Of a stretch of DNA of 64,000 bases, positions 24,912-36,263 are shown piece after piece. Source of the stretch: Ilyonectria destructans (taxonomy: Eukaryota; Ascomycota; Sordariomycetes; Hypocreales; Nectriaceae); assembly GCA_020740775.1 (NCBI GenBank), contig JAHEWK010000001.1, positions 2,852,001-2,916,000 on the forward strand. The letters are read 5' to 3'. Numbering within the stretch: the stretch's first letter is position 1; each line of letters begins with the position of its first letter. Both the position numbers and the translations under genes were made by a program. The notes below the pieces were generated by a model that did no database searches, was not told where the DNA came from, and was given only the letters and a program-made list of their open reading frames with translations.

Positions 24912-26444
24912 ATGTCCGAGCCTTCGTCGTCCTCCGCAGCTTCATCCTCCTCCAGGCCGGTGATCCCCTCACTCGCCGCCTCTCTCATCACCGAACTCCA
25001 GGCCCCTCCGTCGCCGCGCACCCATCGCGCCCTCCGTCGCCTCCAGTCCGCCCATACTCTCGGCGCCCGCGCCAACAACCCGCCCTCGCTCATCTCGCAG
25101 CAGCGCCAGCGCGAGCAGCAACACAATGTCTCGCCTACTCGTGCTTCGCCAAGCCCGGGCACTCTCGCCCCCGCTGCCCCAGTCCACCGCTCGCCCACGC
25201 GCGGCCGCGCAAATAGTGATGCGACGCCGCCGCTTGTCCACCAGATGAACGTCGTCACCGCCAGCAAGCGCGCTGGTGCGAAGAAGCCCGTCTTCTCGCA
25301 CGGCCACCTGTCTCTGCAGCAGATCATCCGCGAGGGGCCGACAGACGGCGACTTCCTGGGAGCCTTGGAGAGCGCGCGCTGGAAGGTCATTGATGGAGGT
25401 GTCAAGAGCGCCGAGGATGGAATGGTGAGATTTCCTCGGGAACGAACATGTCCCCGAAGCTGGCACTAACATGCGATCCGTGACAGTCAACGCTGAGGAT
25501 CTACGTCTGGATGGTCCTCCTCGATGCCCCCATCCTCTCGACCGATGACTACCTTGCCCTCATCCACCGCGGTGCCTCGCCGGCCTACTCCAAGATCCGC
25601 AACGACACCTTCCGCACCCTCACTACTGACCCGCTCTTCCGCCGCCGTGTCAGCGAGGCCAGCCTCATCCGCCTGCTCAACGCCATCGCCTGGCGGCTCC
25701 ACGACTCCCGCGAGGAGCAGCGCCAGAGCCGCCCTGGCAGCAGCCGCGCTTCCATCTCTAGCCAGTCGCACACCAGCACGTCGTCTCCCACCGCCCGGAG
25801 CCGCGCCCGCGCCCTGACACTGACGACCGAGGGCTCGGAGTCCGGTGCCGGCGCCGCGGCCCCGGAGCCGGGCACATATGTCCAGGGCATGAACGTCCTG
25901 GCCGCCCCGTTCCTCTACGCCGCCCGCAGCGAGGCCGAGGCCTTTGTCGCCTTCCACTCCCTGCTCACCCGCGAGTGCCCCGGTTATATCCGGGGTGCCA
26001 TGGACGGCGTGCACCGGGGACTCGCCCTCGTCGACAAGGTCCTTGCCATCGTAGATCCTAAGCTAAGCATGTATCTCACGGCCAAGGGACTCTCTGCCGA
26101 GATTTACGCATTTCCCTCCGTGTTGACTCTCTGCGCTTGCACGCCTCCGTTGCCTGAAGTCTTGCGTCTCTGGGACTTCTTGTTCGCCTATGGGCCTCAC
26201 CTCAACATTGTTTGCATCGTTGCCCAGCTTACCATTATGCGATCTCAAATCCTCCAGTCTCCAAGGTAAGCTCCCTGTTGCTCCTATTTCATCGAAATCA
26301 GTTCTAACTCCAAACAATAGCCCTAACAAAGTCCTGCGCTCATTCCCCCAGCTGAATGCAGATCTCGTAAAGTCTGTCACCATCGGAATCATCAAGAAGA
26401 TCCCCGACGATGTCTACTCTGAGATCGTTTCCCACGCCCTCTAA
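24912..26444 (+). CDS. BUB2: BUB2 mitotic checkpoint GAP (TBC domain)
   Basis: Model: exons 24912-25424, 25487-26265 and 26321-26444, 471 aa (introns GTGAGA...GACAG and GTAAGC...AATAG). The TBC (Tre2/Bub2/Cdc16) domain spans about residues 150-460. It has the arginine-finger motif IRNDTFRTL (Arg214) and the glutamine-finger motif YVQGMN. Bub2 with Bfa1 forms the GAP for the small GTPase Tem1/Spg1 at spindle poles and holds back mitotic exit or septation (Cdc16 in fission yeast). The first about 130 residues are a Ser/Ala/Arg-rich extension, longer than in yeast. A low-complexity insertion near residues 245-290 (RPGSSRASISSQSHTSTSS) interrupts the domain. Confidence 0.9.
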
Positions 26445-27261
26445 AGCCTGGATCCGCAATCAATATGATATAGTGAGATGTCGGCAACAGGCCACAACGC
26501 CCGGTCAGGTCAGGCAAAGCATCATAGGCAGGGGTCCTTATCAGCAGCCCCTTCAAGCTGAACCCTCACTGGGCCTGCCACACGAATCGGAGATTTTCCC
26601 CTTGTCGAAAATGGAGGGGCCATCGAATGTGCATGATGTGCCTTACCGTGGCAGAGTTCAACGGCCCGATCCGGATGTCAGGGCTACTCCGGAACGTCCG
26701 GATGACATGCATCGCGACGATGCAAGATCAGGCAGGCCATAGAACACCCACATACATCCCTGGCGGCTTCTGGGGACGCAAGCTTATTGGAACGCCTTTC
26801 ACATACACAGCGTCCAACTCGGCCTTTGTATAATACATGATTGATGAGTGGTGGGGGAATTTGGGATGTTTTGTTGTTATGTCTTTACACGGCAAGCTTG
26901 AACCACGGGGGCCATATACATATAGGGTCTTGATTTAGCTCCTCATGGATGAATTAATGAATGAACGAATGCTTTATTATGGTACTTGATTATTTACGCT
27001 CTTGATGCAGTTCTAAACTGGGCTCCGAGTGTCTAAAATGCGTGCTAATACTATGCGTATGGACCAACTGTTTGGGCCCAAAGCCAATAAACGCCTATAT
27101 ATGCAAATGCAGAATGCTTTTGCGAAAGCCAACACCGGCTTATTGACTGCCACCTGCAACCAACTGCTAGTCGCCGCTGGAGAGAAGCGGCACGGTTTTC
27201 ATCCATCATCCATCGTCCATCATCTATGCATAAACGATACACTCGAGTCCACTCTATCGTC
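26445..27261. other. Intergenic between BUB2 and the GPI-protein gene
   Basis: 3' UTR of BUB2 and promoter of the next rightward gene. AT-rich from about 26830 to 27010. No gene seen. Confidence 0.55.
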
Positions 27262-27918
27262 ATGAGTCTCATCACATTCCTTCTTGCACTCATTACTGGG
27301 GTGATTGTCGCCGGTGTTGACATGAGCCACCCGTTCGTGAAGTCACAGCTTTTATCCCACGGCATTGCGATTGAACGCAAGACACACAACTCCGTCCTTG
27401 GCAAAGTGAGACACCTCCCAAACTGTTCGCCATCATCGATTCTAATCATGTCCACAGATGTGTTGCGCAGAGGTTTTTGAACACCGCGAGGCCGGACATT
27501 ATTGTGCACCTGTCGCTGGATACTGCTGTCTCAAGGTACCTTGGCTTCTTCCCCATTTGAAGAACAAGCTGACGATATGGCGAAGGACGAGACCATCGAT
27601 GAATGTGGGAAAGCAGCAGGCGTCGGTATCCAGGTTGTTGTTAATGATGTGGACGTGACAACAGTCAGTGTGACGAGGACAATGACAACAGTCATCACAC
27701 TCGGTTCAGCTCTCGGGACAACCACAAGTGCAGACCCTGAACTGCTCATCCGCGAATCGACGACAGAGGAAGTAACGACAGGCTATGATGTCCATATTGA
27801 GGTACCGACCATCACTGAAACCATGGCACTGCGTATCAGCTCGTCCGAAACCGTCCGGCAGGGACCACCATCGGCCTTATTGCAGGCTGTAATGATGCTC
27901 ATTCTGTTTTCTTGGTGA
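27262..27918 (+). CDS. Probable GPI-anchored surface protein with six-cysteine module
   Basis: Model: exons 27262-27405, 27458-27535 and 27586-27918, all in phase 0 (introns of 52 and 50 bases, GTGAGA...CACAG and GTACCT...CGAAG), 184 aa. The three pieces lie in different frames and only make sense when joined. An N-terminal signal peptide (SLITFLLALITGVIVAGV) leads to a compact module with Cys50, 51, 64, 71, 72 and 81 (CC-x12-C-x6-CC-x8-C). A Thr/Val-rich stalk (TTVSVTRTMTTVITLG) likely carries O-glycans, and a C-terminal hydrophobic stretch after RQGPPS fits a weak GPI signal. It would sit on the plasma membrane or wall. An in-frame ATG 12 codons upstream is possible. No family recognised. 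Confidence 0.65.
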
Positions 27919-28130
27919 CGCTGTAGTCGGGGTATACCCAGTTGGAGCTTATCCTGGATCCGTTCGGAAAGGCGCGAGGAAGTTGGTCCGTGTCCACGAG
28001 TAGTTTGATGGTAAACCAAGAAAAGGGTACTCGAGGGATGGCGCATTAGAACACAGGTAGCTAACACGACCTGACGGCCTGGCGCCCTGTGGACCGATAT
28101 ATAAGAAGTGTTCCATTAGAAACAATCTCC

Positions 28131-29621
28131 TTAGTAGCTAGGGCAGCCTGCCTCAGCGCGGCGGAAGGCGTTAGCGAAGAATGTCTCCATGGCTGTGTAG
28201 TGAAATAGGATGCCGCCAAGCACTGCAGCATGCCAAAGGTTGTGGCTGCCTCCCACATAGTCGAACATGCCAGGGCACCACCGTTCGGGGATCTTGCTGG
28301 CGTAGACAACAGCTCCGCCAAAGTAGACCAGCACGGACTTGGAGATGGGCGAGTAGAAGTCGTAGACAAAGTCCAGTCCATGCGTACACCCAAGCTGGAC
28401 AATAGGCATGAAGCCAGTCAGAGCCAAGCCAACATAAAATGCAACGCGCGCCCAGGCCATATCAGCACCATTGAATCGAGGGTGCCAGGGGAGGATAACA
28501 CCTCCGATTCCGAGCAAGGCTGTCAGGGTCATATAAGTCCACCGGCTGATAGGGTCACAGTAAAACGCAGTGTACTCGGTGGTCATGATGGACGCAGCGA
28601 TGAGCAAAGAGATACCGGTGTAGTCCACGCAAGCAAAGAGGGAGATGGCGTTCATATCAGCAACGGCATTCATCGTGTGCCAGATGGTCGAGCACACAAG
28701 GGTCAGGCAAGCCATCACAAGGAAGACGGCAGCCACAAAGACGTCTGTCTTGGTGCTGAGAGAGAAGCTGGTGCTGCTCGGGTAGAACCAGAAAGCAATA
28801 GCGAGAACCACGATGAGGCCGAGAGCATGTGACCAGATGTTGACCGATTCGTTGGAGAAGTTGAAAGCGGACCAAACGCACTCAAGGTATGATTCGGTAA
28901 AGCGATACCCCTTAATGATATGCGGGTTGTTTCGCCACGGACTGGGCAGGTCGTCGTAGCGGATGAGACGAGCCTCCTTCGCCTGCATGATGGCTTGTTG
29001 GATGTGCTCCTCAAGAGACATGGCAGCCCGCATGGCCCGCTCGATACCCTCGTTAGCGACACGTCGTCCCTCGCCCATGAAGGCCTCGGCGGCGGTAGCG
29101 GCGTTGGCGATACTTTGCTCGCGCAACTTGTAAGCCCGGTTCTCGAACTCGGTCAGCATCTCCTCCAGCAGTTCGACGCCGACTCGAGCCTTTTCGTTGA
29201 GCGACTCTGCGGCCTCAAGGCCATCATGGTATCTCATCTCCAGAGTCTCGACCATGACATGTAACCGTCGTCGGCCGGCGCCAAGGACCTCCTCGGAGGC
29301 GTGGGAACATCGAGAACGGACGGCTTGGAGGGTCGACCATGCACGGGAAATGCTCATATCCTTGCTCAGGTCGGTATAGCTCTCGATGACGTCGAGGCGG
29401 CGCTCGAGTTCGGAAAGGAAAAGGTCGACCTTGAGCATGAGGCTCTCTTCACCGTCCATGATGGAGCCGACGATGGAACTGCGACGGGGAATGAAGAAGG
29501 AATGTCGACGCCTGCGGGGTTGGTCGGCACGAAGGTCGGAGCCGGAGACGGTAGCAACGTTGTCGTCGTCCTTGGCCCGGCAGGCATAGGCCGAGGCGAT
29601 GGCGGTGGTTACGTCGGGCAT
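28131..29621 (-). CDS. IZH3: IZH3-like PAQR/hemolysin-III family membrane protein
   Basis: Single exon of 496 aa from the ATG at 29621; the frame runs open a further 227 codons upstream without a better start. The N-terminal half is soluble, with a basic segment (RRRRHSFFIPRRSS) and a long helical region (about residues 60-220). The C-terminal half has seven hydrophobic segments. PAQR family marks are present: ESVNIWSHALG before the first segment, STIWHTMN in the second, and GGSHNLWHAAV before the last. The conserved His and Asp/Ser residues are those thought to hold a zinc ion. Izh proteins in yeast affect zinc and sterol homeostasis and membrane adaptation. The long cytosolic N terminus is as in yeast Izh3 rather than the shorter Izh1/2. 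Confidence 0.88.
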   Translation of the reverse strand: MPDVTTAIASAYACRAKDDDNVATVSGSDLRADQPRRRRHSFFIPRRSSIVGSIMDGEESLMLKVDLFLSELERRLDVIESYTDLSKDMSISRAWSTLQAVRSRCSHASEEVLGAGRRRLHVMVETLEMRYHDGLEAAESLNEKARVGVELLEEMLTEFENRAYKLREQSIANAATAAEAFMGEGRRVANEGIERAMRAAMSLEEHIQQAIMQAKEARLIRYDDLPSPWRNNPHIIKGYRFTESYLECVWSAFNFSNESVNIWSHALGLIVVLAIAFWFYPSSTSFSLSTKTDVFVAAVFLVMACLTLVCSTIWHTMNAVADMNAISLFACVDYTGISLLIAASIMTTEYTAFYCDPISRWTYMTLTALLGIGGVILPWHPRFNGADMAWARVAFYVGLALTGFMPIVQLGCTHGLDFVYDFYSPISKSVLVYFGGAVVYASKIPERWCPGMFDYVGGSHNLWHAAVLGGILFHYTAMETFFANAFRRAEAGCPSY

Positions 29622-31183
29622 GGCGGCGGATTCGAGGTGCGACGCTTGCTGGTGGTCTTTATTATTATCTGCGCCGACAACTGACGGGGCGACTCTATTG
29701 GTAAGGTCGCCGGTAAGCCAGGATATGCGCAGCCTATGTGAGGCTTCACACACGACGTCGACGAGGCCACGAGTTGTGAGTGGAATGCGCAATTGGCTAG
29801 CTGTTGGCGGTCGGATCGGTCTACAGATGTGCGGGAGAAGTTGGGAATGCGGAAGCAAAGTCGTGGGCGAGCCGTGGTGGTGATTGGCCGCGTGGAGGAG
29901 GAGGATTGCCGGGTTTAGGGGGTGACACCTGGGCCAACGTTTGTCACGGGTTTCGCTTTTGGGTCTGAGACAAGAATCCGATGATTGCAACAATGTATTA
30001 TAAGTCTCAAAGAAAATAGCGCGGCGGAAAGAGTCCCAGTAACGGGTGCAACGGTGCCTGATGAGTGATTTGGCCCTTGCAGAGAGGAGAAGGTTGTAAG
30101 AGTGAGAGTGAAAGTCAATAGAGCGGACGGAGGCGAGCTGAAATTGGGTCCCTGGATGGCCTCTGGGGCACCGGGCTTGGCGATGCCGGAGCGCTCTTGG
30201 GGCGAATCCACTGAAGAATAGTGATTGGAGGAACAGTGGATGATCCCCCAACGAAGGCCCAGCGGAACTATGCAAATAGGAAAATACACCGCAGCATCCC
30301 AACGTACGCAGCTACATCCGGCGGAAATGCCCTGCGGCTTGCGCTGCAGAGTTCCAGCGCCCCGACAACTAGCAGACGCCCCAGCGGAGGAAACTCCCAA
30401 TCGTGGTCTGTCGCCCAGCAGTAGTCAGCGGGTATGCTGTAGCCAAGAAGCACAGGACTCCGCTGCCCTGGTCCAAAAAGCAGATGACACTGGACGAAAG
30501 CTCGCCACGGCCCGTCAGCGCATGTAGCGCCCGCCAATCGTTGCGCAAGCGCTGCAATGCGCTGCTTGGCCCCCTAGTCTCGGTCTCGGGTCCCTGGGCG
30601 GGGGACGTTGGGGGATGGGCCCCTGTAACTAGCGCTTGGCCTTGGGGGTCCTGAGGGTCCACTGTGGTTGGTCCCTGTGCCTGAGCCTAGACGATCCGCC
30701 CATGATGCCTCTCGATCCCTCGGTCCAGCGACGGCAAGCGGACGTCACCAATGTCGACGGGGGAAATTTGGTTTCCATGCAACATCGGGTATTACACCGC
30801 GGAAGTTCCATTTCCCCTCGACTGCGTCTACCAAGTAACTTCGGAGGCCTCGATTACGTTTCAGTACCAAATTTGGTTTCACACCTCTCTTGCTGGTTGG
30901 CTCGCCACTCATTCTCACTGGGCGGTTCGTCGATCCACGGGCTCGGACGCGCACGCTCATCTCCCGACTCATTTGATCCGCTCCGATCTGTCACCGCGTC
31001 TCAGCCTTGTCTCCACTTCTCGCTGACACCGCACCAACAAGCAACGATTTTATCCTCCACTCGCACAGAGTCGCAGCCTTGTCGTTGGAGCTCCCACGAT
31101 TTTATCGCATCTCAAGCTCAACCTTCGCTTCGAACCGTCGCTCTCTAGACCCCGTCCTCAAAGTCGCCCGTCACGTCACCGCC
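29622..31183. other. 1.56 kb divergent promoter region (IZH3 / THOC5)
   Basis: Both neighbours start here and run apart. The part from 29622 to 30302 stays open in the IZH3 frame, but the predicted sequence looks like leader. No independent gene is supported. Confidence 0.5.
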
Positions 31184-31952
31184 ATGGCCATCGACAAAAT
31201 TGTCACCGAGCCCAGCCTCGTCGCTGTCCTGCAGATCTCCGACCAGGCACGCGATCAGGCCGAATCCCTCGTCAAGGTCGTCGACGAAATCGGCGACGGG
31301 ACCCTCTCTGCCGACGAGCAAGCAGACATCGCGAAGCAGCAGAAGCTCCTCTTCACAAACATTTCGCATCTGCGAGGACTTCATCGGAACGCCTGCTTCT
31401 CCGCGCGCGAAACAAAGACCGAGACGGCCGAGGCGCGTCAAGAAGTTGACCGCCTGCATCTCCAGCTCCAGAACCTGTTCTACGAGCAGCGACATCTGCA
31501 GGGAGAGATTTCCGCTTGCGAGTCTTACGAGTGCGTAGCTGCCATGCAGCATCGTCGTCGCCATTGACACGGGTGGAGTACTAACTCGTGCTGGCAGTCA
31601 CAAATATCAACAACTCCCTCTCATCCCTTTGGAAGAGTTCCTCGCCCAACACCCCGAACACACAAACGACGATGACAACACATTGATGGTGGCCCGCATC
31701 GATCACGAACGAGCCGAACGCGAGGCATTGGAGCAGCAGAGACAGGAACTTCTAAAGCGGAAACAGAAACTGATTGCCGACAACAAGCGAAGGAAGGATG
31801 ACCTGGCCAGTCTGGATAACGATCTGGAAAAGTTCATTGACGTAAGCCCCCCACACGTACTTGAGTGGCTTAGTCCATTCTCTATGCCATCAGAAACTTA
31901 CATATCTCAGGCCGCGAAACCCATCCAGAAGCTGTTCGAAAAAGCACCATAA
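31184..31952 (+). CDS. THOC5: THO complex subunit THOC5-like protein
   Basis: Model: exons 31184-31530, 31598-31841 and 31911-31952, 210 aa (introns of 67 and 69 bases; branch TACTAAC in the first). The protein is mainly alpha-helical. It carries the family motif around CESYD-HKYQQLPLIPLEEF, formed across the first splice junction, then a Glu/Lys/Arg-rich coiled coil (about residues 145-197). The fungal version is far shorter than animal THOC5 and corresponds to its N-terminal part. THO couples transcription to mRNA packaging and nuclear export. The last exon is only 13 codons. Confidence 0.85.
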
Positions 31953-34900
31953 GCGAATGACGATGATGACGACAATGACAACAAAGAGGACGAGGACATT
32001 GAGGCGCAGCGGAATCGCCAGAGCATAATACGAGAGAACCACACAAATCTCAACAAATGATGCATCTCCAACCCTAATTCGAGGTATGTACGTCATATCT
32101 TTCTATCCAATAAGGATGAAGGGCTGAGGCTCGTAATTCAGTATGCTCGAGGAGAAATGCTGGTGTGTGCTCAACCTTGGCAGCATGAGCGGCGAAAATA
32201 AATGACTAAGCTTTGGCGGAGATATCAAATCAACATTAGAAGATACCCTTTGGTTTACGGTGGAAAATGAATACAAATGAATACAGGCAGCTACTGTTTC
32301 TCTGACGTCTCTCTCTGCCCCGGGAAAGTTGACGCCTAACAATCGACGTTTTCGTTTAAGAGGCCGACATATGGAATGGGTACCACAGCACAAGACGAAG
32401 TAAATGTCAGAGGCAAGGTGGAGTTGCACCAGATGCAACCGAGCCCCATTGGGACTCAGCAATGGCAGCTGTCCTATGATTGAATACTCGTTGGACACAG
32501 AGGGGGATGCCGACTCTCCAAGTGAGGGATTGGACATACACGATATAGACTAGGAGCCGTCTCGCGCTAACTTGAGACTGTGTAACTGTAGAGCCACGCC
32601 CAAGACGCGTTCTTCTCAGTATCAGCCCCACCACTCGTGAGAGGGATGGTTTGTCTGGACAAGGCCCTATTTGCGCCATATCTAGCGATGATAACTTGAG
32701 GCATAGTTAAAAACAAGTCATTGTTTTCAATGAATACCTCGGTCACTAACACTGGTGACATTGGGACTTTGGAAAGTTGGTATCACTACCGAGCAAGCGT
32801 AAGCTTGTGAAACGGTTGGAACGGCTAGGATCTAGTTTTGCTATCCCATGACTCCCAAGATGACGGCATGACTCTCCATAACAGGTAAAGGTGCGTATTA
32901 GAAGGATTGCGGATCCATTTCCTAGCACGACTCACAGTGTTGCCCGCCCAAAGCGCCTTGATCGGCTTGGAGATGGTGGCATCTCAAGATGGACGTGGAA
33001 TAATTTGACAGGGGGATGCTCTCAATGCTTGGGCGTCTAGGATCCAATCGCTCAGACATGTGGCCAATGGCGGGCGAGATAGGACGGCGCTTGGAGATGG
33101 ACCCAAGGTCGCCCTAATTGCTGGGTTGCAGACACCGCTTCGGCTTGAAGGTAGGGGCCGCTTTGGGTGACTTATTAGCGAGCAGCGGACTGGGCCAGTA
33201 GTAGCAACGCGTGTCGTGGACAAGCCTTACGATTGACGAGCCATGTCTCAGCGGCCGACCGCGTGCCCAGAATGCCCTAAGGTCACGCCCGGGTTGTGGC
33301 GGACCAGTGAGAGGGGGCGGTGTGCAAACGTTGGCCAACAAAGGAAACTCAAGGGTCCAGGGAAGATTTCCATGCTGCACTGGGGGTGGGTTACTAAGTC
33401 GCTTGTGACCCAAACGGACCTCAGGTGAGCTTGATAATGAACCGTCATGGAGGAGGATCACCCAGATGGAGCTGGGGGACCGATAAGGCCGGGGTGGGGG
33501 GGACGAGTAGTTCGCCGGCAGATGGCATATGTACAAGAGAACCAAAACAGGGTCTCGATGAGCGCAGTGGAGGAGATGAATGGCTGGTGTGAAGGGAATG
33601 ATTGGTTTACAGGTATGGGTGACCCAGTCCATTGTGCAGAGTCGGCTTGGGGGCGTACATGGAAGTGGTGCAACCATCCAATATCAAACACGGCTGCTGG
33701 CAGCACAGTGCAAGCCGGCAACGGCTTCTCGTATCACATGGACGACGGCATCGTAGACGAGAGCGTTTCATCAACCCACCCGAGCTCCATCTTCCAGATC
33801 GTTTCCTCGCCTCAGCTCTTTTCTCGTACCAGACGAGCCAAGACGCACGTCAGGGTTTGACATGCGGCGAGCGGTAGCTGTGCACGCCGTGCGAGCTGGT
33901 TGTCGCTGGCGGTGGTGTTTAGTGTCCGTAGTTGAGTAAAGACCGTTCCGGAGCAATGAAACCAGGGCGCATGAGATGAGACAAGAGGCTCCAAGTCGCA
34001 ACGGAACGGTGGAGGGAGGTCACTTAGCATTCTCCAGACATTGCCCAAGCATGGGTCCCCTTGCCCATCAGGCCGGCTAGGGAAGTGGGAGAACGGCAGA
34101 GGGGTCCAGAATAAACCGAAAAACAATACCAAACCCGAAAATAAAGAGCCAGGGTAGCGGACCACCAAAGGGAATCGGAACAAAAGCCATGTCATCCAGC
34201 CCGGAAAAAGGGACTTCAGGTGCTGAACGCAACACGGTGCACAGTGCTCCGTACAGTGCCGCATACAGCCACGGGGCATCCGAACGGGACCAGGGGGACC
34301 CAGGGAATCCAGGAACCGACAGATCAGCACGGCCTAGCGACAGGCTACGAACTGGGCTGCCGATGGGTTGGGGCGCTCACCAAAGAATCTATAGTAGCCT
34401 GCCGAAAGTCAAAAAAAAGCTTCCATCCTCAAACCCCAGCCGGTGGGTTCGCTCAGTCAACAGCGTCCCCAGTGACAGGCCTTTTTTCGCTTTCCTCCCG
34501 CCCCAACCCACAGCACGCTAGGATTCTCAGGGGTGGCCTGCACCACAGATTTTGATATCCTGTTTGGGAAATTTCGTTGTTCTCAAGGCGAATAAGGCCT
34601 TCTGTCCCGCGCAGATGTCTCACGATGGGCACGACATGTACAAGGACAAACATGGACTCTCCGTGCACAACTTGGGACTTAATTTGACCAATGTCACCCA
34701 AACAGACTCGCATACCGCGGACGACTTCCCGCCAAGTACCCCCTAATGTAGCTGTGAGGCTGTTAGGTGCCATAGGCCTTACACGGCCAGACTCCTCCGT
34801 GCAATTTACGTATAACAGCCAGAATACGTATGTAGAATTCGTTTGCGATGGATAGATGCGGAGCTCTATACGCCACCTGGTAGCAGTTCCTGCGTTTCGT

Positions 34901-35990
34901 TCATCGGTTGATCTTCTGTCGGGGGCGCACTGTGCTCCGTACATTGTAAAACGGACAATGGCACTAAGCCCACCTCCTCAACTGAAGCCTGAAGAAGAGG
35001 CAGCCGGTGAAGCAAGGTGTATATCGTTAAGTACGGGATGGGGATCTGACTGCGGCGTCTCGAGTGCCCACGGGCTATCCATCCAAACTAGATCTAGATT
35101 CGGGTGCCCAGCAGCCTCCACAAGGCCTGCGCAACATTTCACCTAGGGCCGTGCGAACTGGGGGCTGGCTAGGTTGAGTGCTCCGCTGGCCAACGCTGGC
35201 TTTCTGTATACTCCGTGGCTCGATCCGCCAGCTGTGAGTGGTCGGAGCTGTGAGCGGCGGACTGGGTGTTATTGGGTATGGGCGAAAGGACTATGACTGT
35301 GCCCAGTACAGTGTGGTTTTGTTTGTCTTGTGGAAACTTGACAACAAACGAGGTCCCCATGCTTCATGCTTTATGCTCCCTCGCTCTTCAGCTTCCTCCT
35401 CGTTCTCCACGGCACCATCCAACCGTTCGGCGAGCATTACTTTGTGCCTACCTAGCCACACCTCATGCGTTTCTGCTCTACCGTCAAAATTATCTAGACT
35501 TCAGCGAGCACTACCTTTGTCACATGGGTCTCTACCACTAGTCCTCCTATGCACTATCCTAGCCTCATGCCCAGCCTTGACCCGTCTCGACTTGACTCGG
35601 GTGTGGGAGGCACTGCTAACTTGGATCATGTCTTCCCTGTCCCTTGCCTTTTCCCCATCCATCCATCCATCTTCAGTCTGGGCGTGGTTGGTGAGTTACA
35701 GCTAGCTTGGGTACTTCATTGCGACCTCTCTCGGGGGTCGATGGGTCAATGGGTCAACGGGGTCAAGCTACTATGTACTGGGGGCTTAACAGGCCCTTGC
35801 TAATCTGCCCTACCGGTACCTCACGTTGATCGCTGCCCTGTCACTAAATTTGGTCGTCCGTTGCCGTCCCGTTACCTCACTCACTTCACTCGTCTCTCTC
35901 TTGTCATGTGCGTGTGTGCTCGGTCGTGCCTTCCCTCCCCTCCTTCACCAGGATGACATCTTCCTCGAAGTGTTCAGCCTCTTTCACACT

Positions 35991-35992
<2 letters not shown>

Positions 35993-36024
<32 letters not shown>
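35993..36024. repeat. (CT)16 microsatellite
   Basis: Uninterrupted CT dinucleotides about 240 bases upstream of the glycosyltransferase start codon, within a pyrimidine-rich leader. Confidence 0.9.
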
Positions 36025-36027
<3 letters not shown>

Positions 36028-36074
36028 GTCTAGCTCCTTCATCCCATCCAAGCTATTCCTCTGTTTCTTTCTCC

Positions 36075-36094
36075 TCCCTCCCTCCCTCCCTCCC
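36075..36094. repeat. (TCCC)5 microsatellite
   Basis: Five TCCC units in the same pyrimidine-rich leader as the CT repeat. Confidence 0.85.
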
Positions 36095-36263
36095 TTTCTC
36101 AACTCCTCTCATAGCCGCCACCACTTTTCTTCTTCTCCTCCATCCACATCCACTTCTCTCTCGGCCGTCGGTGCCTTCTTGGTGCTCTCCCTTTAGGCCT
36201 CCCTTCTCTCATCCCCGGACCTCAACTGCGCGCCTCCTTCATCCTGCCCGGTGGCTGCCAACC

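Larger units (their letters stand above)
31953..36263. other. 4.3 kb gene-poor region and GT2 leader
   Basis: No reading frame with a recognisable domain or sensible splice model was found on either strand. The right end (about 35900-36263) is very pyrimidine-rich, with CT and TCCC repeats, and is probably the leader of the glycosyltransferase gene. The rest could hold fast-evolving or non-coding genes that cannot be seen by eye. Confidence 0.5.

Noticed and set aside
29622..30302. N-terminal extension of the IZH3-like protein
   Set aside because: The frame is open, but the sequence is unlike the family. The ATG at 29621 gives a protein of expected build.
33812..34330. 172-codon leftward frame with hydrophobic stretches
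   Set aside because: No family marks, odd Cys/Trp/Pro content and no supported neighbours in frame; best seen as chance.
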